The notes: generated by a model not told the origin, from the letters alone. A DNA stretch of 64,000 nucleotides from an uncultured Eubacteriales bacterium (GCA_949289635.1 CASEOS010000014.1:1-64000); one strand, 5' to 3'; shown: positions 9,698-18,920, counted from the stretch's first letter. Numbers and translations are program-made.

Positions 9698-9726
9698 TTG
9701 ACAAAAAATGAAAATACTTGTATAAT
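9698..9726 (+). promoter_or_regulatory. Sigma-A promoter for rpmF
   Basis: Consensus TTGACA at 9698-9703 and TATAAT at 9721-9726 with exactly 17 bases between, about 70 bases before the rpmF start. Confidence 0.85.
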
Positions 9727-9798
9727 CTTATAGTGACTAAAATATCGATAAAAATAACAATAGATATATACATATATCTTAAGCAAGGAGGGATTTAG

Positions 9799-9990
9799 AT
9801 GGCACAACCAAAAAGAAGATGGTCTAAAGCAAGAACACATGCTAAAAGATCAACATGGAAAAAAGAACAACCAGCATATACAACTTGTCCACATTGTCAT
9901 GAACCAGTAATGCCACATAGAGTATGCAAAAACTGCGGATATTATGATGGAAAAGAAGTAATTGCTAAAAAAGAAAATAAAGATGCATAA
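9799..9990 (+). CDS. rpmF: Ribosomal protein L32
   Basis: 63 residues, MAQPKRRWSKARTHAKRSTW. It has a four-cysteine zinc ribbon (CPHC near residue 31 and CKNC near residue 44). A large ribosomal subunit component. AAGGAGGG lies nine bases before the ATG. The DUF177/YceD gene that usually precedes rpmF is not here; the gene has its own strong promoter. Confidence 0.96.
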   Translation: MAQPKRRWSKARTHAKRSTWKKEQPAYTTCPHCHEPVMPHRVCKNCGYYDGKEVIAKKENKDA

Positions 9991-10060
9991 TGAAGGGGAA
10001 AGTAGTGCTTTTATAGAAGTACTATTTTTTGTTATCTAATCATGTATTTGGAGGTGTATG

Positions 10061-10676
10061 ATGCCAAAATCTACGTTTTATAATTTGAATGAAGAAAAAA
10101 GAGAAAAAATAAAAAGAGCTTTAAAAAATGAATTTACAAAACATACTTTTGAAAAAGCATCAATTAGTAATATGATAGAAGAAGCAAATATACCAAGAGG
10201 AAGTTTTTATCAGTATTTTGAAGATAAGGAAGATGCTTTAAAATATATTATAGAAGATTTTCTGAATGATGAAAAGAAGAAAATCAAAGAATTATTAATA
10301 CAGAATGAGGGAGACATATTTTTGACAACAATAGATTTATATTCTTATTTCGTAGATAAAAATTATCATGAAGAAGAAGTAAAACTATTTCAAAATATTA
10401 TGAATAAATTAAGAAATGAAAATGTAAATATCTATAAAAATATCAAAACTAAAAGATTTACAAATTTAAAAGATATGGATAATGATAATTATTACATTAA
10501 TACAAGTTTACTATCCATCGAGAATGATGAAGATATAGAATATATGTTAAGAATATTAACTTGTATTTTAAGGGCAGAATTGATAGATGTCATGCACAAA
10601 AAAGTATCAAAAGAAAAACGGAAAAGAAGAATTATCTAAGCAAATAGAAATTTTAAAAAAAGGAATGACAAAATAA
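10061..10676 (+). CDS. TetR-family transcriptional regulator, read through a CGG +1 site
   Basis: The N-terminal TetR helix-turn-helix is clear: TFEKASISNMIEEANIPRGSFYQYF, residues about 28-52. Without any shift the frame ends at 10637-10639 with the odd basic tail KRKRRII. At codon 187 there is an in-frame CGG (10619). Skipping its C gives GKEELSKQIEILKKGMTK and stop at 10674-10676, a far more usual TetR C-terminal helix. Coordinates here assume the skip; the unshifted product would be 192 residues. Start at the second ATG (10061), which is better spaced from GGAGGTG. The neighbouring DUF308 gene may be its target. Confidence 0.8.
10619..10622 (+). other. Candidate CGG recoding site (AAA CGGA AAA)
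   Basis: In-frame CGG in the TetR gene. A one-base skip replaces a short basic tail with a family-like amphipathic helix. Unshifted translation stops six codons after the CGG. Confidence 0.6.
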
Positions 10677-10762
10677 TACAAAAATTCAAAAAAAATATGT
10701 ACATTTTTTTTATTTTATGATATGATTCTAAAGAAAATACAAAAGAAAGAGAGGAGATACAA

Positions 10763-11299
10763 ATGTCTGAAAAATTTTTAAAAAGAACAAACTGGACAGA
10801 CATCGTAATATCTATACTATTTGTGATATTAGGAGCATTATTAACAATAAGACCAACTGAAATGGTGTCTGTTATAGCTACACTTTTAGGAATGGTATTA
10901 TTTATTATGGGATTTCTAAAATTGGTAGATTATTTTACATCTAAAGATAAAGAAGATTATTTATTAACATTTGCATTAGTGGCAGCTGTATTAGGTGTAA
11001 TTGTGTTATCTTGCTCAGATGTTATTACAGGAATCTTTAGAGTAATACTAGGAATATGGATTATTGTTTCAGGAATTAGAAATTTCCAAACATCATTAGT
11101 ATGGAAAGATGTAAAATCAGGACTTTGGACAATAACTGTATTATGTGCATTATTAATGATTATTGCAGGAATTGTTGTATTAGTAAGTTCAACTTTAGCA
11201 ATTAGAATTGTTGGTATTACGATTGTCGTTTATGCAGTATTAGATATTGTTGCAAGATCAATATTTATGAAAAAAGTTCAAGACTATTTAGATAAATAA
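10763..11299 (+). CDS. HdeD/DUF308 family membrane protein
   Basis: 178 residues with six predicted membrane helices in three similar pairs, the DUF308 pattern (VISILFVILGALLTIRPTEM; LGIWIIVSGIRNFQTS). AGAGGAG precedes the ATG. DUF308 proteins such as HdeD are linked with acid or envelope stress in other bacteria; the role here is inferred only. Its position directly after a TetR regulator suggests control by it. A strong terminator follows. Confidence 0.85.
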   Translation: MSEKFLKRTNWTDIVISILFVILGALLTIRPTEMVSVIATLLGMVLFIMGFLKLVDYFTSKDKEDYLLTFALVAAVLGVIVLSCSDVITGIFRVILGIWIIVSGIRNFQTSLVWKDVKSGLWTITVLCALLMIIAGIVVLVSSTLAIRIVGITIVVYAVLDIVARSIFMKKVQDYLDK

Positions 11300-11303
11300 G
11301 TAA

Positions 11304-11336
11304 AAAAACACTTTCGATAGAGAGTGTTTTTTTTTG
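11304..11336 (+). terminator. Rho-independent terminator
   Basis: AACACT and AGTGTT arms around TTCGATAGAG, followed by nine T residues. Confidence 0.85.
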
Positions 11337-11385
11337 AATATTTGTGATAAAATAATATTGTAATAAAGAAAGGAAGGCGTTTAAT

Positions 11386-11595
11386 ATGAAAAAAGTAGAA
11401 ATTAAAATTGAAGGAATGCATTGTGAAGGCTGTTCAAAGAGATTAACAAAAATATTAAGTAATGTAGATGGTGTAAATACAGTAAAGGTTAGCTTAGAAA
11501 ATAAATTAGCTGATATAGAATATGATGAAACAATTGCAAAATTAGAAGATTTTTATGAAGCAATTGAAGATGCTGGATTTGAAGTTGTAAAATAA
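11386..11595 (+). CDS. copZ: Copper chaperone, HMA domain
   Basis: 69 residues forming a single heavy-metal-associated domain with the metal-binding GMHCEGC at residues 10-16 and the usual VDGV and GFEVV segments. It would carry Cu(I) to the ATPase encoded 20 bases downstream. GAAAGGAAGG precedes the ATG. No CsoR or CopY repressor gene is adjacent. Confidence 0.9.
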   Translation: MKKVEIKIEGMHCEGCSKRLTKILSNVDGVNTVKVSLENKLADIEYDETIAKLEDFYEAIEDAGFEVVK

Positions 11596-11615
11596 TAAAG
11601 AAGGAGGAACATAGT

Positions 11616-13838
11616 TTGAAAAAAGTTCTCTTGAAAATAGATGGAATGACATGTAGTGCTTGTTCTAATGGACTAGAAAAGTATTTGAATAAACAAGAAG
11701 GTATAAAACAAGCATCTGTCAACTTAGTTATGAATAATGCGAGTATTGAGTATGATGAGAAATTACTAGATATTCCACAAATAGAAAAATTTGTCGAAAA
11801 AGCAGGATTTGAAAGTTTAGGAATTGACAAATTAGAAAAAGAAAAAAAGAAAACTTCAAATGAAAAATATAAATTGATTGGTTTAACCATTTTAGCTATT
11901 TTAATTTTATATATTTCTATGGGACAAATGATAGGATTACCTATATTTGAAATCTTAAATATGCATGATCATCCAATTTATTTTTCCATTGTGCAATTTA
12001 TCTTATCCATCATTTCTATATATTTAGGAAAAGATATTATACGAAATGGATATAAAAATTTAGTGCATAAAACACCCAATATGGATACATTAGTTGGGTT
12101 AGGCGTTATTAGTAGTTTACTATATAGCATGTATAATACCTATCAAATCTTAATAGGAAATGAAGAAGCTGTTCATCATTTATATTATGAATCAATTGTC
12201 ATTATCCTCTTCTTTATCAAAATTGGAAAATATGTAGAAGGAAGAAATAAAGATAAAACAAAAGAAGCGATACAAGATTTAATGATGATAACACCCAATT
12301 TAGCTACAATTGAAAAAGATGGAAAACAAAAACAAGTAACCTTAGATGAAATTCAAAAAGGAGATATCGTCATTTGTAAACCTGGAGAAAAAATAGCAGT
12401 AGATGGTGAAATTATAGAAGGAATAACACATATTGATGAATCTTTTATCACAGGAGAAAGTGTTCCAGTAAAGAAAACAACAGGAAATAAAGTCATTGCT
12501 GGAAGTATGAATTATGATGGAAGTATAAAATATAAAGCAGAAAAAATTGGAAAAGAATCTACTGTATCAGAAATTGTGAGAATGGTTGTAGAAGCAACCA
12601 ATACGAAAGCACCAATTGCAAAAATTGCAGATACGATTAGTGGGTATTTTGTTCCTGGTATTATTCTAATTGCAGTTTTAGCAAGCATTGTATGGGCTAT
12701 CTTAGGAAAAGATATTGGCTTTATCATGAATATCTTTATTACTGTATTAGTAGTAGCTTGTCCGTGTAGTTTGGGATTAGCAACACCACTTGCGATTGTC
12801 ATGGCTTCAGGATTGGCAAGCAAAAAAGGCATATTAGTGAAATCGAGTGAAGCTTTAGAAAATGCACATAAAATAAAAACAATTGTATTTGATAAAACAG
12901 GAACTTTAACAAAAGGACATTTAAGTATATCTCAAATATTTAATTATTCTGATTTAAAAGAAGATGAAATCGTAGAAGCAATAGCTAATATAGAAAATCA
13001 TTCTGAACATCCAATTGCAAGAGGAATTGTAAGATATGCAGAAGAAAGAAATATAGTAATAGATTCTAAAAAAGTAACAGATTTTAAAAATATCTCAGGA
13101 TATGGAATACAAGCAAAATATAATGATAAAACTTATCTTATCGGAAATAAAAAATTAATGTTAGAAAATCATATAAACATTGATAAAATTATAAAAGAAA
13201 CTGAATTAAATGATGATGAAATACTAGAAAATGATGGAAATAGTCTGTTATTCATAGCAAAAGAAAATACATTGATTGCTTTAATTGGTGTAAAAGACGT
13301 GATAAGAGAAAATGCAAAAAAAGTGATTGATAAACTTAAACAACAAAACATATCTACAGTTATGTTGACAGGTGATAATGCAAAAACAGCAAAAGCCATT
13401 GGAAAAGCAATTGGAATTGAAAAAGTCATTGCAGGAGTTGTACCAAAGCAAAAAGCAGAAGAAATTACAAAACTGAAAGAAAGTGGATTGGTTATGATGT
13501 GTGGAGATGGCATTAATGATAGTATTAGTCTAGTAAAAGCAGATATTGGTGTTTCTGTTGGAAGTGGTACAGATATTGCTATGGATAGTAGTGATGTGGT
13601 CTTAATGAAAGATAATTTAGATAAGATTAATGATTTTATACAAATTAGTAAAAAAACAATGCACATTATTAAGCAAAACCTATTTTGGGCATTTTTCTAT
13701 AATATCTGTATGATACCAATTGCAGCAGGGGTATTAATTCCATTGGGTATCAATATGAATCCTATGTTTGCAGCCTTTAGTATGACGATTAGTAGTGTGA
13801 CAGTTACCTTAAATAGTTTACGATTAAAGAAAATATAA
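11616..13838 (+). CDS. copA: Copper-exporting P1B-type ATPase
   Basis: 740 residues. Exports Cu(I) across the membrane using ATP. One N-terminal HMA domain (GMTCSACS, residues 9-16) is followed by membrane helices, the actuator FITGESVPVKK, the membrane metal site ACPCSLG, the phosphorylation site DKTGTLTKG, the SEHPIARGI nucleotide-binding motif and the hinge MCGDGINDS. The C terminus has paired helices with MxxSS. Starts with TTG at 11616 after AAGGAGGA. Operon with copZ. Confidence 0.95.
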   Translation: MKKVLLKIDGMTCSACSNGLEKYLNKQEGIKQASVNLVMNNASIEYDEKLLDIPQIEKFVEKAGFESLGIDKLEKEKKKTSNEKYKLIGLTILAILILYISMGQMIGLPIFEILNMHDHPIYFSIVQFILSIISIYLGKDIIRNGYKNLVHKTPNMDTLVGLGVISSLLYSMYNTYQILIGNEEAVHHLYYESIVIILFFIKIGKYVEGRNKDKTKEAIQDLMMITPNLATIEKDGKQKQVTLDEIQKGDIVICKPGEKIAVDGEIIEGITHIDESFITGESVPVKKTTGNKVIAGSMNYDGSIKYKAEKIGKESTVSEIVRMVVEATNTKAPIAKIADTISGYFVPGIILIAVLASIVWAILGKDIGFIMNIFITVLVVACPCSLGLATPLAIVMASGLASKKGILVKSSEALENAHKIKTIVFDKTGTLTKGHLSISQIFNYSDLKEDEIVEAIANIENHSEHPIARGIVRYAEERNIVIDSKKVTDFKNISGYGIQAKYNDKTYLIGNKKLMLENHINIDKIIKETELNDDEILENDGNSLLFIAKENTLIALIGVKDVIRENAKKVIDKLKQQNISTVMLTGDNAKTAKAIGKAIGIEKVIAGVVPKQKAEEITKLKESGLVMMCGDGINDSISLVKADIGVSVGSGTDIAMDSSDVVLMKDNLDKINDFIQISKKTMHIIKQNLFWAFFYNICMIPIAAGVLIPLGINMNPMFAAFSMTISSVTVTLNSLRLKKI

Positions 13839-13915
13839 AAAATTTAACCTCGTTTTATACAGAAAAATCTCTCTATATGTTCAAGATAAAAGTAGATTTT
13901 CCTATAATAAAAGAT

Positions 13916-13945
13916 AAGACCTCTTCTAAAAGAGGTCTTAAAACG
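13916..13945 (+). terminator. Terminator after copA
   Basis: AAGACCTCTT at 13916-13925 pairs with AAGAGGTCTT at 13930-13939. The T run is poor on the plus strand, so it may work in both directions. Confidence 0.6.
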
Positions 13946-14101
13946 TATTAAAACGAAATAATTACATTTAATATATAAAATTAAATGTTAATGATAGTAT
14001 ATGCAAAAAATAGATATTTATACATAAAATTTATACAAAACTAGATACATATTATAAAAAACATGATATACTGATGTCAGATATAATAAAGGAGAAATGC
14101 C

Positions 14102-14689
14102 ATGAAAAAGATATATATTATTTTAACACACACAGGAACACTACTTTCAAAGATTATTAGAAAATGGACGAAAGATGAATTTACACATGTTTCAATTGCA
14201 TTAGATGAGGATTTGAATCAAATGTATAGTTTTGGAAGATTACATCCATATAATCCTTTTTGGGGAGGATTTGTACAAGAAGGAATTCATACAGGAACAT
14301 TTAAGAGATTTAAAAAAACAGAGGCATTTATTTATTCTTTAGATATAACACAAGAACAATATATCATGGTAAAAAACGAAATTAAAAGAATAGAAGAACA
14401 TAAAACAGAATATTATTTTAATGTATTAGGATTATTGGCTGTGGGATTTCATAAAAAAATTCAACCAAATCATTCTTTTTATTGTGCTGAATTTGTAAAA
14501 TATATTTTAGAATCAGCAGAAATACCAACTGATTTGCCAATAATTGTAAGACCACAAAATTTTAAAGATATAAAAAATTATACAGTTGTTTATAAGGGAA
14601 AATTAAGAAAATATAATAGAGAGAAAAAAAGAGAATATATTATGAAATGTATAGAAATGTGTACGAAAAAGAAGAAAGAGGCAATTTAG
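14102..14689 (+). CDS. NlpC/P60-superfamily (YiiX-like) papain-fold protein
   Basis: 195 residues. The circularly permuted papain-like pattern is seen as an early histidine (FTHVSIALD, residues about 27-35) and a late Cys in FYCAEFVKYIL (near residue 128). No signal peptide, so probably cytoplasmic or peripheral. Such proteins act on amide bonds in peptides or lipids; the substrate is unknown here. AAGGAG precedes the ATG. Confidence 0.75.
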   Translation: MKKIYIILTHTGTLLSKIIRKWTKDEFTHVSIALDEDLNQMYSFGRLHPYNPFWGGFVQEGIHTGTFKRFKKTEAFIYSLDITQEQYIMVKNEIKRIEEHKTEYYFNVLGLLAVGFHKKIQPNHSFYCAEFVKYILESAEIPTDLPIIVRPQNFKDIKNYTVVYKGKLRKYNREKKREYIMKCIEMCTKKKKEAI

Positions 14690-14754
14690 ATAGATTGCAG
14701 TTTATTCATGTTATTGATAAACTAATATCATATTGAAAATAGGGGGAATTAAAT

Positions 14755-15456
14755 ATGAAAAAAGCAATCATAGGAGTTGTTATAGCCATTGTCTTAGTGG
14801 CTGTTGTAGGAATTGGCGTTTTAGTAGTGAATGATTTTAGACAGGAGGATATTTTAAGACAAGAAATGTTAGAATTTGAAAATCTAACACGCGCAGAAAA
14901 TATTGATTTAGATCAGATTGACCAAAGAATTCGAGAATTAAAAACAACAGGAGATTATGGTGTCTTAGAGAAAGCAATGAAAGATTATTTAGCAGATGTG
15001 GTAAATACTTCGGTTAGCATTGCAAATATAATAAATGATGAAAGAATTGTAAATGCATTAACACCTGAAAATTATACAGAAGATGGACCAGATTTTGTTC
15101 AAACTAAACAATTTTTAGAGCAAGCCAAAAGTGATATAGAACAATATAAGACAGAAGTATTAACATTATTAACAAATGAAGGAGCTATGTCATATATAGA
15201 AGATAAAAATTTAGACCAATATTATATAGACTTATATAAAGAAATTGCTTTATCAGAAGATACTGCAATAGAAGAAAGTAATACTGAATTAGAAAATTCT
15301 CTAGATGAAATGATGAAATTATTAGATGTTGAAACACAAATTATTAACTTCCTTTCAGAAAATAAAGATGGTTGGGAAATACAAGGAGAAAATATCATAT
15401 TTAATAATCAAACATTACAAGATCAATATAATGAATATATTAGTCAAATACAGTAA
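14755..15456 (+). CDS. Membrane-anchored extracellular protein, unknown
   Basis: 233 residues. One N-terminal membrane helix (AIIGVVIAIVLVAVVGIGVL, residues 4-23) is followed by an acidic, mostly helical outer domain without cysteines. No recognised family. AGGGGG lies before the ATG. A terminator follows directly, so it ends a transcript. Confidence 0.7.
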   Translation: MKKAIIGVVIAIVLVAVVGIGVLVVNDFRQEDILRQEMLEFENLTRAENIDLDQIDQRIRELKTTGDYGVLEKAMKDYLADVVNTSVSIANIINDERIVNALTPENYTEDGPDFVQTKQFLEQAKSDIEQYKTEVLTLLTNEGAMSYIEDKNLDQYYIDLYKEIALSEDTAIEESNTELENSLDEMMKLLDVETQIINFLSENKDGWEIQGENIIFNNQTLQDQYNEYISQIQ

Positions 15457-15467
15457 TGTATAAGGAG

Positions 15468-15497
15468 ACAGTACCTATTGAAAGGTGCTGTTTTTTA
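15468..15497 (+). terminator. Rho-independent terminator
   Basis: ACAGTACCT at 15468-15476 pairs with AGGTGCTGT at 15483-15491 (one G-U), then a T run. Confidence 0.8.
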
Positions 15498-15528
15498 TTG
15501 AATAGGAAACTTGATTCCTATTCAATAA
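15495..15528. repeat. Perfect 14-bp inverted repeat
   Basis: Arms 15495-15508 and 15515-15528 flank a six-base loop, overlapping the end of the preceding terminator. A second bidirectional terminator or a protein-binding site in front of the acetyltransferase gene. Confidence 0.6.
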
Positions 15529-15606
15529 AAAACAACATTGCATTTCATTTATAATTTTGATATGATTGTTCATAATAAAAGTAGATAAATGAAAAAGGAG
15601 GAAATC

Positions 15607-16161
15607 ATGACGGAAAAAGAAAAAAGGGATAAAGGAGAATTATATAATCTAGCAAATGATGAAGAACTTGTACTAGAAATGAGAAAATGTAAACAATTAT
15701 GTTATAAATACAATCATATTTCTCCAGATAAAATGGAAGAAAGAAAAGAATTCATAAAGAAAATATTAGGAAGCACAGGAGAAAATTTGCAAGTAGAATC
15801 CAACTTTTATTGTGATTATGGATATAATACACATGTTGGAGAAAACTTCTATGTAAACCATAATTGTGTGATATTAGATGTAACAAAAGTGGAATTTGGA
15901 GATAATGTCTTTATTGGACCAAATTGTGGTTTTTATACTGCAGGACATCCATTAGATGTAGAAACAAGAAATCAAGGATTAGAATATGGAAAACCAATTA
16001 AAGTAGGGAATAATGTATGGATTGGTGGAAATGTTGTTGTATTACCAGGTGTGACCATAGGAGATAATGTAACAATAGGTGCAGGAAGTGTTGTCACAAA
16101 AGATATTCCATCAAATACAGTAGCACATGGAAATCCATGTAGAGTAGTTAAACAGTTATAA
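15607..16161 (+). CDS. Maltose/galactoside O-acetyltransferase family protein
   Basis: 184 residues of the left-handed beta-helix acetyltransferases (LacA/Maa/NodL type). The N-terminal helical Mac domain (EKRDKGELYNLANDEELV) is followed by hexapeptide repeats, the catalytic-His region FYTAGHPLD, and GNNVWIGGNVVVLPGVTIG. It acetylates sugars with acetyl-CoA. ATG at 15607 is chosen because AAGGAGG lies seven bases before it; an upstream ATG at 15589 overlaps that site. Confidence 0.93.
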   Translation: MTEKEKRDKGELYNLANDEELVLEMRKCKQLCYKYNHISPDKMEERKEFIKKILGSTGENLQVESNFYCDYGYNTHVGENFYVNHNCVILDVTKVEFGDNVFIGPNCGFYTAGHPLDVETRNQGLEYGKPIKVGNNVWIGGNVVVLPGVTIGDNVTIGAGSVVTKDIPSNTVAHGNPCRVVKQL

Positions 16162-16207
16162 GGAATACAGAAGTGAAAGCGGAAAAAATGAATTATAAAA
16201 TTACGAA

Positions 16208-16237
16208 GAGAGAAAAATAAAAATTTTTCTCTTTTTT
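16208..16237 (+). terminator. Rho-independent terminator
   Basis: AGAGAAAA and TTTTTCTCT arms followed by a T run, just before the padR promoter. Confidence 0.7.
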
Positions 16238-16238
16238 A

Positions 16239-16297
16239 TTGACAAACTTTATACCTAGATATACAATGTATAAAGATACATAGAATATCTAGGTATA
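16239..16297 (+). promoter_or_regulatory. padR-SEDS operon promoter with embedded operator
   Basis: TTGACA at 16239-16244, 17-base spacer, TACAAT at 16262-16267. A perfect 12-bp inverted repeat (TATACCTAGATA at 16250-16261 and TATCTAGGTATA at 16286-16297) brackets the -10 box and the start region, an ideal place for repression. The PadR protein encoded next is the likely ligand-responsive binder, giving autoregulation (inference). Confidence 0.85.
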
Positions 16298-16309
16298 GGA
16301 GGTGAATAT

Positions 16310-16648
16310 ATGAAAATAGATAAAGAACTATTAAAGGGGAGTACAACCATGTTAATTTTGAACTTATTAAAAAAAGAAGATATGTATGGATATCAAATGA
16401 TTAAAAAATTAAAAGAAACATCAGAAGATGTATTTGAACTAAAAGAAGGAACTTTATATCCTATATTACATACTTTGGAAGAAAAAAGATATATTACATC
16501 ATATTGGGATGAATCTTCTAGTAAAAAAAGAAAATATTATTCTATAACAAAAAAAGGAAAAGATGTCTTAAAAGAAAAAGAAACAGAATGGAAGATTTTT
16601 AGCAATGGTGTCAATAAAGTATTAGGGGGTGTTTCATTTGCAAATTAA
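16310..16648 (+). CDS. PadR-family transcriptional regulator
   Basis: 112 residues. Winged helix with the hallmark segments LLKKEDMYGYQMIKKL, LKEGTLYPILHTLEEKRYI, RKYYSITKKGKDVL, then a short dimerisation helix. AGGAGGTG precedes the ATG. Its 3' end overlaps the SEDS gene, and a 12-bp inverted repeat in the promoter is a probable target. Pairing of PadR with an HAAS-domain membrane protein is a common two-gene unit in Firmicutes. Confidence 0.92.
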   Translation: MKIDKELLKGSTTMLILNLLKKEDMYGYQMIKKLKETSEDVFELKEGTLYPILHTLEEKRYITSYWDESSSKKRKYYSITKKGKDVLKEKETEWKIFSNGVNKVLGGVSFAN

Positions 16649-18020
16649 AGATTTTTTAGAAAAAGTATGCAATGAAATTAAATACAAGCCAATTCGAGAA
16701 GAAATTAGCAAAGAACTAGAAAACCATATAGAAGAGTCGAAAGAAGCATATATACATAAAGGTGAAAGTGAGGAAATAGCAATTAATAAAGCAATTGCAG
16801 ATATGGGGGATGCAGAAGTTATTGGGAAAACATTAAATAAGATTCATAAACCAAAATTAGATTATAAATTAATTATCTTACTTTTGATTTTATTATGTTT
16901 TACATTTTTAGTTGTAGGAATCAAAACAACTTCACATGTATTTTCAGAAGGGGAAGGACCATTTTTTGTTAAAACAATTGTATATCTTATAATAGGTTTT
17001 ATATTAGGGTTAGCCATTTATTTTATGGATTATACTAAAATATCGAAATATTCAAATTATATTTATATAGTCTCTTCTATATTAATTATTTATACAATAA
17101 TATTTAGTCATCACCTAATAAATGGTATTCCATATCTAAATATAGGAAACATATATATTCCCATTAATAGAGTTACAATGCCTTTATTTTTGATTTCTTT
17201 TATAGGATTTATACAAAATGTAGGAAAACATAAGATGGAATTTCGTGTTTTGAATTTAGAAACAATTCAAATAGATAAAAGTCTAATAAAGGTAATTATT
17301 TTAAGTGTGTTTTCTTTATTATTATTAGCATCTATTCCATCATTAACATCTGCTTTTATATTAGGAATCGCATATATGATAATAGCAATAGTTAAAATTA
17401 TAAAAGATAGTCATAAAAAAGTAACCAATCTTTTAAAATTATGTGGAGTCATATTTGCTTTAGGGATTATATGTATCCTTAGTCTTACAACAGCTCCATA
17501 TCGTTTAGAAAGAATTGTAACAACCTTCCACCCAGAAACAGATCCAGAAGGTGCTGGATGGGTAGGTATCAATAGAAAATTAGTTATTGAATCTGCTAGT
17601 ATGTTTGGAGAAGCCGAAGATATGAGTAATGCCATTGAATTGTTTGATGAGGGGGCAGAATATGCTTTTACATCCATTCTTGCACATTATGGTTGGATAG
17701 TAGCAATTCTATTGATTGTAACAATTATATTAATTTCAGTGAAATTGATTATAAATTCTATTAAAGTAAAAGATGATTATGGAAAAATGATAATTATAGG
17801 AATTTCTTGTTTATTTATTTTCCAGAGTGTATTTAATGTTTTGATGAATTTGAATTTATGGTTTGAGTCAGGTTTTGAATTACCATTTGTTTCTTATGGT
17901 GGGACAGGATTAATTATGAATATGGCATGTTTAGCATTGGTATTATCAATTTATAGGAGAAAAGATATATTGATAAGTTCTGATAATAAAAAAATAGCAG
18001 GAGCAACACAATCAGAGTAA
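16638..18020 (+). CDS. HAAS-domain FtsW/RodA/SpoVE-family (SEDS) protein
   Basis: About 460 residues. Residues 1-75 form an HAAS/DUF1700-type domain (REEISKELENHIEESKEAY, AIADMGDAEVIGKTL). The rest is a SEDS polytopic membrane protein with FVSYGGTGLIMNM near the end and a large outer loop (RKLVIESASMFGEA, FTSILAHYGW). SEDS proteins polymerise lipid II glycan. TTG at 16638 is favoured by AGGGGGT upstream; a GTG at 16629 is the alternative. Coupled to padR, so it is probably a conditional cell-wall polymerase rather than the housekeeping one. Confidence 0.9.
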   Translation: MQIKDFLEKVCNEIKYKPIREEISKELENHIEESKEAYIHKGESEEIAINKAIADMGDAEVIGKTLNKIHKPKLDYKLIILLLILLCFTFLVVGIKTTSHVFSEGEGPFFVKTIVYLIIGFILGLAIYFMDYTKISKYSNYIYIVSSILIIYTIIFSHHLINGIPYLNIGNIYIPINRVTMPLFLISFIGFIQNVGKHKMEFRVLNLETIQIDKSLIKVIILSVFSLLLLASIPSLTSAFILGIAYMIIAIVKIIKDSHKKVTNLLKLCGVIFALGIICILSLTTAPYRLERIVTTFHPETDPEGAGWVGINRKLVIESASMFGEAEDMSNAIELFDEGAEYAFTSILAHYGWIVAILLIVTIILISVKLIINSIKVKDDYGKMIIIGISCLFIFQSVFNVLMNLNLWFESGFELPFVSYGGTGLIMNMACLALVLSIYRRKDILISSDNKKIAGATQSE

Positions 18021-18037
18021 TTTTAAATATGATTTAT

Positions 18038-18064
18038 AAAGCTAGTATTTCTAGCTTTATTTTT
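18038..18064 (+). terminator. Rho-independent terminator
   Basis: AAAGCTAG and CTAGCTTT arms with a five-base loop, then ATTTTT. Confidence 0.8.
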
Positions 18065-18188
18065 GTGATATAACAATAACCATTTCTAATAAATTTTAAA
18101 AACTATAGTATTTTAAATCTAAATATGTTAATATATGACTATAGAAAATTATTTAGAAAGATAAATGATAAAAAAAGGAGAAAGACAA

Positions 18189-18570
18189 ATGTTACGGACT
18201 AGTTTATTTGATAATTTTCGTTGTTAGTTTAGTTTATTTGTTTTCGCTGACAGCTAATTTTAAAGGTGTAAAAAAAATAGCGGTCATATTTGGAATATTA
18301 ATTTTATATAGTGTATGTTTAATATTAGGTAGTTTTTTAGGATACTTCGCAGGAAATATATATGCCCAGAAGAATAATATATTTGATCCTGGAATAGGTC
18401 ATACACTAACAATGGCATTGGAAACTATAACATTTGTTCCTGGAATAGTAAGTATATTTATCGGATTATATAAAAAGAAAAAAATAGGAAAGGTATTAAC
18501 AATTATATATATGTTAGGAACAATATTTCTATTCCAAACAGCATTTTTCTTATTATTGGTTAATATGTAA
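18189..18570 (+). CDS. Small membrane protein read through a CGG +1 site
   Basis: Translation from the ATG at 18189, well placed behind AAAAAAGGAG, meets CGG at the third codon (18195) and would stop ten codons later. Skipping the C gives MLGLVYLIIFVVSLVYLFSL and a continuous frame to 18570, about 126 residues with four membrane helices. The alternative is a TTG start at 18208 with no ribosome site and a truncated first helix. Family not recognised. Clustered with other small membrane proteins. Confidence 0.75.
18195..18198 (+). other. Candidate CGG recoding site (TTA CGGA CTA)
   Basis: Third codon of a small membrane protein gene with a clear ribosome site. A one-base skip is needed to join the start to the long open frame. 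Confidence 0.65.
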
Positions 18571-18588
18571 TTTATAAAGAGGTATTTT

Positions 18589-18810
18589 ATGAAAAAGAAA
18601 GTAATAATGGCTATAATGATAATTGTAATTTTATTGGTTTTATTTGTACCAATACCAATGTATTTAAATGACGGAGGTACTGTTGAATATAAAGCATTAA
18701 CTTATAAAATATCAAAAGTTCATAGGATTGTGGAAGATTTGGAAAACAGTTATGAAGAGGGGATAATAATAGAAGTATTGGGGATTGAGTTATATAATAA
18801 TGTAAAATAG
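18589..18810 (+). CDS. Small membrane-anchored protein (DGGT/ALTYKI type)
   Basis: 73 residues. An N-terminal membrane helix (VIMAIMIIVILLVLFVPIPM) leads into NDGGTVEYKALTYKI, a signature I recognise from short clostridial membrane proteins of unknown function. Those usually run longer, and the GIIIEVLGIEL end is typical. GAGGT precedes the ATG. Confidence 0.65.
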   Translation: MKKKVIMAIMIIVILLVLFVPIPMYLNDGGTVEYKALTYKISKVHRIVEDLENSYEEGIIIEVLGIELYNNVK

Positions 18811-18920
18811 AAATAAGAAGTTGCATAGGAGTTGAACAAAATTACTGATAAATTCAGTGATTTTGTTTTACATTCTGAGAAAAACGATATATAATGACAA
18901 TAGAAAAGGAGGCGGGCGCT

